Source: Allium sativum
Lineage: Eukaryota; Streptophyta; Magnoliopsida; Asparagales; Amaryllidaceae
Direction of reading: 5' to 3'
Assembly (NCBI GenBank): GCA_030737875.1
Contig: CM060920.1
Coordinates: forward strand, 477,678,861 to 477,742,860
DNA length: 64,000 bases
The first letter of the stretch is position 1; each line of letters starts with the position of its first letter. The position numbers and the translations under genes were made by a program. Below are positions 14,967 through 28,282 of this stretch, one piece after another. The notes under the pieces were generated by a model. That model was given only the letters and a program-made list of their open reading frames with translations. It had not been told where the DNA came from and did no database searches.

Positions 14967-15690
14967 CAATTCAATTTTATTTCAACACATATATAATTTT
15001 TACAACGCATATATAACTTATACATCGAACGTACAACTTATACAACGCTTATACAAGAGGTGTACAACGCTTATATAACTCATACATCGACTATATAATT
15101 TATACATCGTCGTTTTCCATATTGTTTATAAATTTGAAATCTCACATTGGGTTTCACTCCACCAAAAATAGCAGAAGGCTCAGAAAAACATGCGGTCTCT
15201 TCTAAAATATAGAAGGCGTCCACACGGTCACGATGTTTCCTGTTTTATCGAATTTCGTTAACGAATGAAAAAGATACGATTTTTAAATGATGAACGAACT
15301 TTGCGACGGTTTTATAGCGTTGAAATCACTTTAGAAATTCAAACCCGTTTACCTCGTTAAAACTTCGAAACTAGGTTTCGAATTTTCACCCAAACCGTAG
15401 CACGATGTCTCGATCAGACAGCACCACCTCGGAGTGCTTGAAGAGGTGCGCTGGCGCCTGAAGCAGGGCGGAGCTCGACACAGCAGGGGCGGCGGAATCG
15501 AGGCGCGAACGGCGAGACTTCGTGGACCTCGTTCTCGAAGCTGGGGCAACGATAGGTGATGCGGTTTGTTTTGATTTGAAGGGGGAGAGGAGATCTTCAA
15601 AAACCTCAACTGGAGCCTGGCCTGAAGATGAACGTGGCGGCGGCAAAATGTCCGGGAAGATTCGAACTATTTCCGTCGTCGATCGTATAC

Positions 15691-15709
15691 GAGAGAGAGA
15701 GAGAGAGAG
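15691..15709. repeat. (GA)n microsatellite
   Basis: About nine GA dinucleotides in the GC-richer part of the innermost LTR. The surrounding GC-rich block (about 15400-15720) corresponds to the block at 780-1080 of the outer LTR and may be the LTR promoter/leader region; no clear TATA element was fixed. Confidence 0.8.
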
Positions 15710-17200
15710 CGCGGTTTTTTTAAATTTTTTAATTTAATGAATGGTATTTTTCTATTGGTCGATATATATATATTTATTCAAAAATTGGGGTTTTCTTAAA
15801 CGAACTCGAAATCAAACCCAACGACTGTCGTCCCTAGCGTTTTACCCCCATTCCGAACACAATGGGACATGTTTCGTAGCCCCATTCGACTGTTTCAGTC
15901 AGTTTTCCTTCAAATTACAATATAAACATTTAATATTTGATTTAAACGTACATTTCAATTTGCCAGGGCCAAAAACTGATTCGAAAAATTCCAGAAAGAT
16001 AAATCTAGCTATGTTTTGACGATACGATCCCAACAAAACTAGTTTCATCGAATTCCGAGGTCGTTTGCAAAATGGCCAATTTCACGGGCTATATAAATTC
16101 CATAGCGACCTTTCTGAAAATTCATTCGGTCATAACTTTTGCTTTCCGCTATGAAAATTCGATTTTTCAGATTCGTTAGAAAGGTATTCACTAACAGATT
16201 TAAATATTTTTGGTTTCACTAAAATACGTTTTGTTTTGCACCCGGTACAGCCCGACAAAGTTTGAATTCAATTTTTGAAACTGTAGCGCCTTTTCAAGCC
16301 TTGTTTATAATTATAATTAATTATATTCATTTTCAATTGTCGATTCAAACTCAGTTTTCATCGCCATTATTTAAAATATTTATTTTAAATATTTAAAATC
16401 CATTATTTTAGCCAATTTAAAATTTTTAAATTGGTTTAGATTTTCTGGGTCGTTACATTCCATACCTTGTCATGTTGGAAATCCAATCTCCAATAAGCAC
16501 CATGGGGTTTTTGATTTTATACTATGTATGTGGAGCGTGAGATGCAAGCGTTCCGCTAGATTGTTATTTATTTGATGTAGACATTAATATAATAGCACTG
16601 GATTTTCGTATCAAAGTGTTTTGGGTTATCGTAAGGAAAAAAACCATCCGTGTTTATGTGTGGATCGGTCTTACGATTATCATTTCTTTTCAAAAGGATT
16701 TTGAAAGTTAAACAAGTGGTTGGAGTTTACTCACACCAGTCCCATGACTGACCCAGAGTTTTTTTTGTTTGTTTTCCCTAAACTCTTGGGTGCCCAAATT
16801 TGTACGGGCAGTCAAGTAGCCGGGATTTTATAGATTCATTTGGAGGAGCTGAAAGCAGGAGGCTTCACCAGTTAGCTATAGACTATCATATATTCCGCTG
16901 TGAACCATGTTTGTATCTGGAAACAGGTGTTTATAACTGTTCCAGGAATAACTGTTGTGCTCTGATGATGGTATGAATATGAAGTTACTGATTTGTATTT
17001 CAAAAGTTATGTTATATAATATATTTTATTCGTTCCGCTTTGAGTTTGTGATCTTCATTTTCTTCTATTCTAATATTTCTTTCTCTCATTTTCTCATCCT
17101 CTAACTTCTTTCTAATAATGATTCGTATTTTTGTGCAATTTGGGTTGGACGTGTGGTGTTATTAGTTAACTCAGATAGTATGGATTTGCGGGTCATTACA

Positions 17201-17205
17201 AGTTC
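17201..17205. repeat. target-site duplication AGTTC (right)
   Basis: Partner of 6002-6006. After it, the outer minus-strand LTR resumes. Confidence 0.85.
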
Positions 17206-20200
17206 ATTTTGATAAGAATATACTTTTATCTTTTCAAATATGGAATTTTTCATCCCAATTCTTTCCAAATCACTATGATTTTACACAAATTATTTATATT
17301 TTTAATAATTTTATCAAGGCCTGTATAGTCGATTTCCATAAACGGTCATCAAACTGCACTTATAGCGATCTTTTCCAAGTTTGATTTGGACATAATTCCA
17401 AATCCAACCGTTAGATTTCAAATTTCTTTTATTCGTTAGAAAGCTATTTTTGAAACGAACCCAATGGTTCCGGTTTTAGGAGAATCCGACGGTCGGATCT
17501 CCTGTAATGTCCGTTCGAAGTCAATGGTCGAAATTCGCGAACTGCCACGGCGCGGCGCATTCTATTCAGGCCATTAAATTTATTTAATTTATATATATTA
17601 TATATATTTCGTCGATTTCCGTTTAAAAAGTATTTTTTAAATTTGTTTTCAAAATGATTTCAACTTCATTTTCAATTTTAAACCAAAATTGAATATTCCT
17701 TAATAAATTAGTTTAAAAATCATTTTAAAATGAGTTCAAGTTCATTTCAAATTTTAGATCAAATTTGAATATTCCATATCATTTTAATATTAAAATGATA
17801 ATATTTTCAAAATATCCAATTTTGAAATCACTTTTCGATATTTATTATAAAATGAATAAAATCAACAAAATTCCCGTTCGTGTTAAAATGGCGTTTAACT
17901 ACTTAACACGACTTCACATTTCAATATTCACTTAATATTATTTTTAAAATATTTGTTAATTATGAACTTGAATCAGACATAGTCAGTTACCATATAATTT
18001 TATTTATATGGATTTCATACACACATGTACACAACAATAATCAAGCACAGTCAACCATCATCTAGAGTGCATTACACAACTGTATAAGCATTAAATATAA
18101 ATAATTAACGCTTACAACAGTCTGTCAACCCATCGATTGACATACAACTAAGCAATTGAGATTAGTATATGTCCAATATTACCCCAATACCCGTGTAGGG
18201 TTTTCAAACAACAAACACTGATTATTATTTGTGCAGTTGGGCGATGTGTAAAATATAGCATCCCATCAATATCAGTCAAATATGTGTACATAAACAAATC
18301 GTCTGATTTGTAAATAAATATTTATTTTATTCATATACACATTAAAAATTATATTTTTAACTATAAAATATTTATTTCATCTCATGAATATTTTATACAG
18401 TTCATTTACACAATGAAAATGATATTTTTATTGTTCTAATATTTTTAGAAAATTTCGGCAGCACAACGGCGCGATTCTAGAACCGAAACCAAGTCTAGCG
18501 TTATCCCTCGCCTACTATTATCTCGCGCCATGTACAAACCAAATTCTAATCAATTCATTTCACCCAAACAACCAAATTACAACAAACAATCCAATCAACC
18601 AAACAAACATGGTTTCAAACAAAGGTGTCGGGTGCTACTAAGCACCGTCTGCATCCTAGTATATATTTCTATCTAGAAAATAAATAAAAGTGAGAAGTTC
18701 TAACCTTTGGGATCCACTCCTCCATTTCATTTCTGAATTTCTGAATAGTTGGGATTTGCCCGAAATTCAACGTAATCTTTTCCACGCTGTTCATATTGAA
18801 AACCACATTCTCAATATGATGTTTATATATTTTTATCTAACTAAAAATTATATTTTTTCCATCGATGCTTATACTTTAAAAGTCCGATTAATTTTATCGC
18901 TTCATATATAATAAAGATCATATTTTTTTACAATTCAGTTTTCTATATAAAAATCATATTTTTATAACGCTTTACTTACATAGAAATCGTATTTTATAAT
19001 ACTTCTATATTTTTAAAAATAACAACTTTTCATGTTTTTATCCTTTTTAAAAATCCAATCTTTTCCATTTTAAACTTCTAATCTTTTCTATTTAACAATA
19101 TAATCTTTTCTATTTTTTAAAATAGAATCTTTTCTATTATACAAATATAATCTTTGCCTAAAGAAAAATTACTACTTTTCATAAATAAAAATTTAATCTT
19201 TCTATGATTAAAAATATAATCTTTCTACGATTAAAAATATAATCTTTCTATGATTAAAAATATAATCTTTCTATGACTAAAAATATAACCTTTCTTCGCT
19301 ATTGTATATAAATAAAAACCATATTTTTTTAACTATCGTATGTACATAAAAACTGATTTTCAAATTTATGCTATAGAAAAAAACTGATTTTTAAATTTAT
19401 AAAACTAATTACATGTAAAATAAATCAATAATAACTTACAGGAAGTTTTTGGAGGGGTCTGAGATGGCTGCTGCGCGCTTCTAGATGAGGAGGCGGCTAA
19501 AGTAGTGTCGAGGACTGGAACGGTGGTTTTGAGCTGGGGATTTGGGGATTGGAAATTTGAAGGGAGGAGAAGCTGAGGGGGGTGTGTGCGATGGCCGGTC
19601 TGAGCTCGGCGGTGGCAGCGCGACGGGTGGAAGGCCTTCGATGGCGGCTGACGCGATAGGGAGGGACGACGGGCTGAACGATTGGAGGCAGGATTTTAAT
19701 TTTTTGACCGTGGTCTATTGTTTTGACTTCGGTTTGGAAGAGATTTTCCTTATATATATTTTATTTTTTTATTTTAATTTCCGAAAATACCTGTGTGTTG
19801 TTAGTAGCTCTAAATCAAACCCAATGACTGTTGCCCCTAGCTAAATACCCCTACTCCAGACACAATGGGATATGTCTCGCAAGCAATTCGACCGTTTCAA
19901 TAGGTTTATCAAAATTGAAATATAAATCAATATAATTCAATTTAAACGTACATTTTAATTTACCGAGGCCACATACTGACTCCAGAAATTATAGAAAAAT
20001 TATTTCTAACTTTGTATTGACGATATGGTCCTAAGAAAACTAATTTCGTCGAATTTGGAGACCATTTGAAAAACGGTCATTTTCCAGTCGATAAAATTCA
20101 AACTGAAATTACCAAACACGTTTAAATTCACCACGCTCCCATATTGATTCCAAAAATTATGAAAATTGGAATCTAGGAATAATTTGACATTCCGGATCCA

Positions 20201-20648
20201 ACAAAAGTGGTTTCGTCGAAAACGGAGGTCGATCGCAAAATGGCTATTTTTAAGGGCTATATTTCCATAGCGACTATTCTGAATTTTCAACTGGACATAA
20301 CTTTTTATTCCCGCTATAAAATTTGGATTTTTCACATTCGTTGGAAAGATATTTTCAAACAGATTCAAATATTTTTGGTTTCACCAAAATCTGATTTATT
20401 TTGAGTCATGTACATTTAGTTGAAATTTGAAATTGAATTTTCAAACTACAGTGCCATTTTCAATTCCTTTTATAATTAAAATAAGTATTTATATTCTAAC
20501 TCGATTTAAATAAATATATAGTTCTAATTCTATTCAAAATAAATTTTTAGTCGTTGTTATTTAAAATAAATCATTTTAAATATTCAAAATTCATTAAAAT
20601 TGCCAAAATAAAAATTTTAAATTGGTTTCGATTTTCCGGGTTGTTACA

Positions 20649-21793
20649 TTATAAATATCTTTTGAAATAGTTCAAAGAATAACGATGCATATTGTTAGTT
20701 CATTATGATATTTTAGAGGTTCGTTAATTCATCGATTTATGATTTTATCACTAGGGTCTCGGCCAAACTGAGCTTTCCTTGCCTTGAAAAATAATTATCG
20801 TAGTTCTTGCATTATTAGACATAGCCAATCATTATATTCTTATTTCTTGGCTAAATGAGGACATATGAATGTGGAAACATGAAAGGGAGTAAATAAAGAA
20901 CTCATGATTGTGGTTTCTTTAGTACATGAAGAGTTAAAGATGATGAAATCAATAAATCAATGGATAGGCATATTTCAAAATTACATGTCAAACTAATAAG
21001 TTTTTGAACCATTGATGCTGCCAAATCCTTGCATATGTAAAACTATATACTGCTTGTTTATACTTTGCGATTAATGAAAAATTTATTAGAATTAATTTTT
21101 CTCTAACAATAGGAAGTAGTTTCCAAATTTTGCATTTTGTTTTAAGTATTGATTGTCTTCCAGATTTTGTGTCTCGTTACTTATGAAGTAACTTCAAAAA
21201 TTTTATTTCAATATATATTTCTATTATGGCAAAAAATTTGAACTTATCATACAATATTGAAATCCACGTTTTGCAATTACAAAAAGTGTTATTCATCTTT
21301 ATTTAACCAGACTAACAGTAAATTTTAACAAATTTAGATATTTAGTCTTGGCTGCGAAATACAACGACGGAACCATTGTTGGCCATTTATGATACTCTTA
21401 GTTGGTTTCTCTTTCCCTATAGTTAAAATTTATTCTAGCCTTTCTTGTAAAATCCTTAAATTTGAATATTGAGTTGATTTAATTTTAGTTGCACTACTAA
21501 CAAGATTAAGGGTCAGATGAGAGAAAACGTTAAGCTTTCTCTATTCTGCCACGTTTTTTAAATGGCCAACTATTTCACTAATTTAGTTTAAAATCTTTAA
21601 TTACCAATAATAGCGAACACCCTGACTACATCGAAAACTTTGCTCACCAAGAAGTTTCCCGCAATCTACACAAAGGTGGATTTCTGAATTCCTTCCTGAT
21701 CTGCATAGTTTACTTAACATAATTTTGTACCATACTCAATTTGATTGGTTTCCGTGTTCCGTCTTTTAGATATGCTGCTTCGAAAAGCACTTA
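20649..21793. other. background DNA between two retroelements, nothing recognised
   Basis: AT-rich sequence with no open frame of note and no similarity I recognise. Because elements on both sides inserted into it, it should originally have been continuous with 35009 onward. Confidence 0.6.
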
Positions 21794-23251
21794 CCAATAG
21801 TTTACCCCATTATGAAAATGAGGTTCAAAATTATGAACTATTCACGAACGTTGGCATGCAGGATTATTTAGCTCGTGGGTTTGTTTTAGCTCATACAACA
21901 ATTTGGATCGCTAGCACTCTTTGAGCCCATTCCTTCAACCGACTCCAAGACCACAACTTTTAGCTCGTCCCATCTCTTGGCTCGTGCCACTTGTTTAGGT
22001 CGTCATTGTCGTGCTTTGGTGAAGTATTGCACGCATGTGACATAAGTGTTCAAAGAAATAACGTACAAACAAAAGGCACGAGCTAAAGAGTGAATTTAGG
22101 ACATGCTGAGTGTCCCAAGTCATGGCCACACCTACAGTTCATTTTAGGTCGAGTGACAGCATTAATATGGACACGTGGTGGAGCATTTGAGGGGGTAAAA
22201 ATTGGTTTTGGCTCGTGGCATGCATTTAAGAGGATGGATGTCAAGGATGCATTTGGGTCGCTCTACGTATTTAGATTGTGCATGGATATAGGTCATTTCA
22301 GGGACCGCTTAGATCATTGCCAAAAAGTGGGGACGTGATGCCATTAGCTAATAGTCTCCTGCCATGTCAGCATTAAACCCATTTGCATCATTGGACCATT
22401 TTAGGCCCTTGAGGCTAATTTAGACCGTATGCATGTATTTGCCTTGAGAAAAGGTGGCATATTTTAGATCGTGCGTGTTCATATTAACGGCAGAAGGTAA
22501 GAGCACGCATGACAAAAATGAGGCCACGTGTTCACGTTTGTGATAAAGTGAAAGTTGTATTGCCAAAGTGGCAAATTCATGAATAACTTTAGGTCGTTGA
22601 AGAACTTTTAGCTCGTTCTGACATTTGGGAGATTAGCTCATCCTCATTGTTTTAGATTGTTCCAAGGATATTGCATCATGTGTTGTTGCCAGGTTGATGA
22701 CAACTGTAAAGTGTTAGCGGTGAGCTGTCATCACATGAGGAGAAGGGGGACCGTATATTTTTGGTTGTTCCTGGAGTTAGACCACTCAGAATTTGGTTTA
22801 GGTCGTTGGGCATGAAATGTTTAGGCCGTTCGCGACCTAAAACATAGGATCTTGCAATTACAACTTCGCCACTCCATCTAAACTCCACCTATAAATACCC
22901 ACATAATTCACACATCAAAAGGGGACTGAATTTTCATTCCTACCACGAAGTGCCCCCAAATTGGAAGCTCTCTTCTAACTTCATTAATAGCTTCCAAGGA
23001 TCAAGCAACTTCTCTCCAACATCAAATGGATCAAATCTATTCCAATCAACATTAGAGTTCCCTCAAATTCAATCATAGCTTCTCTAATCTTCTTCATACT
23101 CCGTGGAAAATCTCTCCAACATAATTCAAGTGATCTCTAACCGCTATTAATCCTCTCTAAAGTTGGATCAAATACAAAACTCATATCAAATCATGGAAGA
23201 ATATCAAAACGCCTAAGTGATTTAAGATTCATTCATCCACCATCACAAAGC

Positions 23252-23254
23252 AAG
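23252..23254. repeat. 3-bp target duplication AAG of CACTA-1 (left)
   Basis: AAG precedes CACTAC at 23255 and follows GTAGTG at 28699 (28700-28702). The homologous site in the 3' LTR (about 34706) reads CAAAGCAAGAGAT, with one AAG and no insert. Confidence 0.9.
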
Positions 23255-23540
23255 CACTACGAGAAAAACCGAGATTAGCGACAGATTTTTAGCAGCGGAA
23301 AATTCCGTCGCTAATTAGCGGCGGATTTCCATGTGATCTGCAAGGGATAGTTTTTTAAATTTTCAACTTTTTTTTCTTTTATTTATTACCGTCGTTTTCT
23401 ACCATCCCTCACTAAGCCGTTGCAAATTGCATCAAATTACCAACAGAAAATTTCTGCCGCTATTTTCCGCTGCTAATCCAGGCAGAATACCGACGAATAT
23501 TTGTCGAAGCTATTTTGCAGTAGAATTCCAACAGATTTGC
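23255..23540. repeat. left subterminal repeat region of CACTA-1
   Basis: Dense short direct and inverted copies of GCTAATTAGCG, AATTCCGTCGCTA and related forms, next to the left terminus. In CACTA elements such motifs bind the element's own transposase. Confidence 0.7.
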
Positions 23541-24780
23541 AAGAGATGTTTATATTATTTTTCTAAGGTATACTTTAGTGTTATTTTTAATAATTATTAA
23601 CATGTTCAATAATTAATAATTAATTTGTTCTAATTAATGATTTATAAGTAATAATAAATATTAATTTACGTTCTATAATAAATAACTTATAATCATTGCT
23701 TATTTAAAATTAACAAAATAATCTTTGCTTATTACCAATGTAATTACTAAATTCTTAATTAAGTCCTCTGCTTTCATCACAAATCTCAGTCAATATGCCA
23801 ATATATTTTATGCTAAATCCCAAAATTTTAAATTGTTCTTTTATAATTATTCCCCTAAATAATGAAAATATCAGTTTATTATAATAATTATTTAATAATT
23901 AATATTATAATTTAATACTTATGAAATGATATTTAGTATTCAATAATTAATTTTAAATAATTATATTTAATAATTACAGTTGATAATTATATTTGATACT
24001 TATATTTTACAATTAGAGTTGATAATTATTTTTTATATTTTGAAAATTTGAAATAATCTTGAATTGATTTGAAATAAATCATAAAGTTTATAAAACCAAT
24101 TATTGTTTGACACGAAGTAACAAAATTTCTAAACTTTAAAATATTGAAAAAATTCATTTAATTGTTTAATTTAAATTGTATAATACTTCATGTTCAAAAT
24201 TTAAAATTTTCTACAAATTCCGACTAAGATAAACTACAATTTTTTTAAACATTGGCTCCACAGGTGAAATTTTGGCTCCAACATGTGAAACTTTTGGCTC
24301 CATCGTTCGAGTTTCATTCAAGTCTCATAACCCGCTGTTGATTTATATTTATTTATTTCCATTTATAAAAAGCTCAATCTACCGATTGCGACTGACATAT
24401 ATTTAACAACTACTAATATTCAAATTTAGATTATCATAGTATTAATAATTAGAAAGTAATAACAAAATAAGGAAGGATACTTTTCAATACTTATTGATTA
24501 CAACTAAATTACTAATATCAATTAATTAATGACTAGTTTTAAATAATTACTTTTAATATTTGAAAATTACTACTAGTATAACCGCATAACGGTGGGAAAA
24601 CCGACTTTGTAATGCTACAAGATAAAAGAATTAGTAATATATAAGTATATAATATGAGGTTGCATATGTGTACCATTCTGAGGTAAACGGGTAGTTAATT
24701 CTTTATATATGTGGTTGTACATCTATAGAATCTGCAGATTACAAAATTAGTAATATATAGTATGACGCTGCATATATACA

Positions 24781-25368
24781 AAATTTCATTTTACTGAAAA
24801 AATTGCACTGAATGGAAGAATATATAAGCTTACCATTTATTTGCAAAAAGTTTACATAAAAAGCTTATCCGTTTAATATTACAGAGTATGATCTCAAGCT
24901 GTAACTCCAAGAATAAATAATAATATACTACATAAGAAAATTAGCATGATAGGTGTAATTGAAATTATGTAATGGCCTATATGTTAATTTATCGTTTATA
25001 AAATTAGGAATTAAATCGGGCAAGCAATAAATACGTTAAAATTTCATTTTACTGAAAAAATTGCACTGAATGGAAGAATATATAAGCTTACCATTTATTT
25101 GCAAAAAGTTTACATAAAATCAAACCGTTCTAGTTTTTTACGTTGGATATATAAGTCTCTTTTTGGACTATTCCAAATTATGGCAACAATTATCTAGTGA
25201 TATTATCGAAACTAATAATCCATTAAACGTTATAAGAAGGAATAATCAGCATTGATTAAAAAAATAGCACTGAATGGAAGAATATATAAGCTTACCATTT
25301 ATTTGCAAAAAGTTTACATAAAAATAGCACTGAATGGAAGAATATATAAGCTTACCATAAATTTGTAT
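24781..25368. repeat. four copies of a 60-80-bp module inside CACTA-1
   Basis: The module containing GCACTGAATGGAAGAATATA occurs at 24781-24860, 25038-25119, 25261-25320 and 25321-25368. The first two share extra upstream sequence. The last two form a head-to-tail tandem with identical starts. Copies are nearly identical, so the duplications are younger than the element. No coding or regulatory role is evident. Confidence 0.85.
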
Positions 25369-25689
25369 ATTCATATTTTCGAAAAAATTCAAAATTATTA
25401 AAAAAGAGAGAAAATCAACAATATAAAATAGTTTTTATAAATTTTGATATTCAATAAATAATATTAGATATATAAAATTAATAATTACCATGAATAGTTA
25501 ATAACTAATACTATGTATATAATGATAAGACATTTAAGTTTTAATGTTTAGTTATGGTCAGGAAGTAATAACTAATCATTATCAAATTTTCTACGTTCCC
25601 ACCAGTTTAAATTTTGGCTCCAACGCACAAATTTTTGGCTCGAACGCTCTTATCAAACCCTAACCCATTTCACAAGTAACGTTCAGCCT

Positions 25690-28080
25690 AATCAGGAGTA
25701 GCCGCCACTACCACATACCATTCCAATTCGTTCGGAAAAAAAAACCTAATTCCGAAAGGAAAAAATGGCGTCTACTCCCCTTCTATAATTCGACTTCCAG
25801 CATCTCCGAGCACCAAAAAAATTGGCGACTTCATCCCCCCTTTGATTTCCAGGATCTCCGAGCATCCATCAATCGAGCATCCAACGATTTTGAGCAATCG
25901 AGGCTATTGGGCGTTTTCTGGTATTGACCAAATTTTTTCTTTCAATTTGCTATCAGTTTTTTAGGATTTTTACTTTAGTGTAATCTTTTTGTTTATTTTT
26001 TAAGATAGAACTTGAGGAATTGGATACGATGGATCAGTCCTCTACTCCATGTAAACAGTAAGTCAATTCCACTTAGATCTCGTTTCATACTACTTAATTC
26101 CTTGTATTGCTCTATCCAGAAACAGAAAAGTATAATAAATATGATTCCATAAGTTGCTGTATTGAATCCAGACGGTACTCTGAAATATTTGTTTGCTTTG
26201 TGCCAGTAGTGGTCTATATTGCTATTGTATGTTTTTATGTTGTTAAATGTTTATACAATGTGCTTTTGTGTTGTTCCTTCAACTGATAAATTAATGCCTG
26301 GTCTGAATTTGGAAATTGTAGGGTGGTTTCTACTACCGAACGTTTGCCTGATGCACTACTTCCTATGTATGTCATCCATTTGCTTTTGCTCTTTCCTTTT
26401 TCTTCAGATATTCAAATACAATGTTGTTTATGCAATTAAATACCATGCAAGTAGTAGACCTGTTTATTGAATTGTAGAGCTGCACTTGTAAGTCTATCAA
26501 ACTTCACGATAATAACGATACTGCTGATGCTACTGTACCCCGATTTGACTCCCGAAACAATCCTAAGCTCACAATTCTGTCTACCCCCTTGTGTGTAAGG
26601 TATATGGATCAAATTTTGTCGACAAAAAGAATAGGGAAAAAAATTGTGCGATTAATATCCCCTTGACTGCAAAGCTTCATGTTATCTAATTATGGAATTC
26701 CTTTCACCCTTCTTGGTTTAGCATTTGTAGTAACTGATAACACATGCTTACGGTTATACTAAATAACATGGACAAAGCTAGACTTAATTCAGGGAATAAA
26801 GTTGCAAGTTTTAATTTTGTTTACCAAATTTTTTCTTTCAATTTGCTATCAGTATTTTAGGATTTTCAGATTTAATACTTCTGTAAGGATTTTTCATCAT
26901 ATGCATGTGCACTATACGTGCTATAGATCCTTTTGTGCGTCTGTATATGCGTACATATTTCATGATGGGTACGCTCCAAATTCTCTTATTTCCATCAGCA
27001 TTTTCATTTAGTTAATCATTGTTTCTCTTTTTTCACTTGTTAACATTTAAATGAGTGGTTGATATTAGATGATTTTGAGTATTAGCCTGTCCTTCCCGTA
27101 TTCTATGATCCTTGCCTTGTAGCATGGGTATAACCATGAGTTACCAAATGCATTCGCATGGTGGTTTATAGTCGATTTGGTAGTAAAAAAAATATCTTTC
27201 CCCTGTTCGTTTTACATTTTACCAATTTGGTGTTCACTTCAGTTTTATTTAGTGCTTTCATTTATTTTATAGCGACTATTTATTGTTTTCTTATTTGGAA
27301 GTTCATATTTAAACGGTTGTAACATATATACAATACGTTGTGTATAAAAGTTGGCTACATCTCATTTTTTGCTACATACTTGTACCCTTCGGAATTCATT
27401 TACATGTTAGATTTAAATAACATGCTTCTTCTATTTTGCAATTTCATTATGTTATTATAAATTGGAATGTGGTTGAAATAAGGGGAACAGAATCGATATA
27501 TAGCGATTTTTTTTCCTATGCACCCATATAAATGTTTGATTGTTTCATTTTCATTTGTTTCTTTAGGAGACTGGACTGAAAAAACAGATGAAATGGGATC
27601 ATGCATAATTGAGAAGCGAGGCTACAGACTTTGTTTACAAAGAAAGGAAGAAAAGATGGGAGCTTTCACACCTTACATTTTTTGCTGTGTAATATGGTGC
27701 ATGACATGGGGCTTCAAATATATGTCAACGCTTAGGTTAATGGTTCTCTCCACATAGAACTTGCTCTAGTTTATGCAGCTACTAATATGCTCTTAAAAGC
27801 TTTATTACATTATCACGCTGCTTTGAGGTACATGCTCTTTCTTCCTCCTTTTTTTTTTGCTTTTTTGAATTATCATGTAGAATATAGAAAATATGATTGG
27901 ATCCTACTTAAGGTCCTATTTTCTTATCTTGTGCGTTTGCAGTTGGTTGGAAGATTTGTATTAGTCTGTAATTGCTGGTGCAAAGTTTTGTCTTTGAGAG
28001 CCTTGAGATAGGAGTGTAGTGCTTTTGCTACTTTTGGATTTGCCTCGAGCAACTGTTTTGTGTAATCCGTGACACCCTGC
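25690..28080 (+). other. possible captured transcribed segment in CACTA-1, not identified
   Basis: This part is less AT-rich at its start and looks like leader plus introns. There is an ATG at about 25766 followed by an early stop. A short exon-like piece near 26015-26070 holds ATGGATCAGTCCTCTACTCC and ends CAG before TAAGTC. Another exon-like piece lies at about 27568-27680 after a TTCTTTAG acceptor. No piece gives a protein I recognise. It may be a decayed transposase gene or a captured host segment; I cannot tell which. Confidence 0.3.
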
Positions 28081-28282
28081 GCGGTGCATGAAGGTTGTTT
28101 GTAAGATCTATTGTTGAAAAAATATTATATATGAAATGAACATAATATTTTATATGAAATGTTATTGTTTGAATCAATGAATTTTATGTATTTGAGTCGA
28201 TGAATCTTGTGTATTTCAGCAATTTTATGACATTATTTATATAAAACCGAAAGATTTAATGACATATTAGCCTATGAAAAAT

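Larger units (their letters stand above)
11403..16457 (-). mobile_element. innermost LARD-family LTR copy, inverted
   Basis: On the minus strand it starts at 16457 with TGTAACGACCCAG and ends at 11403 with GGTCGTCTCA, so it has TG...CA ends and is about 5.06 kb long. Its sequence order follows the outer LTR: for example the block holding GGGTCTGAACGAAACCGGAG occurs at about 12850 here and 4390 there, and the GGGGCACCC block at about 11750 and 3390. The flanks are CACGT (left) and TTCCA (right), so no target duplication is visible. It may have been lost, or this copy may have arrived by rearrangement. Confidence 0.7.
6007..17200 (+). mobile_element. nested solo LTR (plus strand) of the same LARD family, itself interrupted
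   Basis: It starts TGTAACGTCCCGG and ends GCGGGTCATTACA, with AGTTC on both sides. Excluding the inner insertion 11403-16457, the two parts (6007-11402 and 16458-17200) total about 6.1 kb, close to the outer LTR length. No primer site, PPT or second LTR is seen, which fits a solo LTR left by LTR-LTR recombination. The junction is supported by collinearity: 11080-11402 followed by 16458-17200 follows, in the same order, the reverse complement of about 4200-3077. Reading frames inside are short and not conserved between copies. Confidence 0.8.
3069..20648 (-). mobile_element. 5' LTR of outer LARD element, split by a nested insertion
   Basis: On the minus strand the LTR starts at 20648 with TGTAACAACCCGG and ends at 3069 just before the primer site. 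Its right part (17206-20648) contains the copy of the 3' LTR seen at 1-1999. Its left part is 3069-6006. Removing the nested insertion and one copy of AGTTC leaves an LTR of about 6.4 kb. The last bases are TCTTCTTA where other copies have TCATTACA, so the terminal CA has decayed. The right flank begins TTATA; the matching left duplication lies outside the window. Confidence 0.75.

Noticed and set aside
14690..15078. Two plus-strand frames of 108 and 115 codons
   Set aside because: Both run through an (AT)19 microsatellite, giving IYIYIYIY; LTR sequence with no protein similarity.
20006..20404. 120-codon minus-strand frame (and a plus-strand frame) in the outer LTR
   Set aside because: The paired LTR at 1499-1717 has the same region with a disrupted shorter frame, and the differences do not favour synonymous sites by eye; non-coding LTR.
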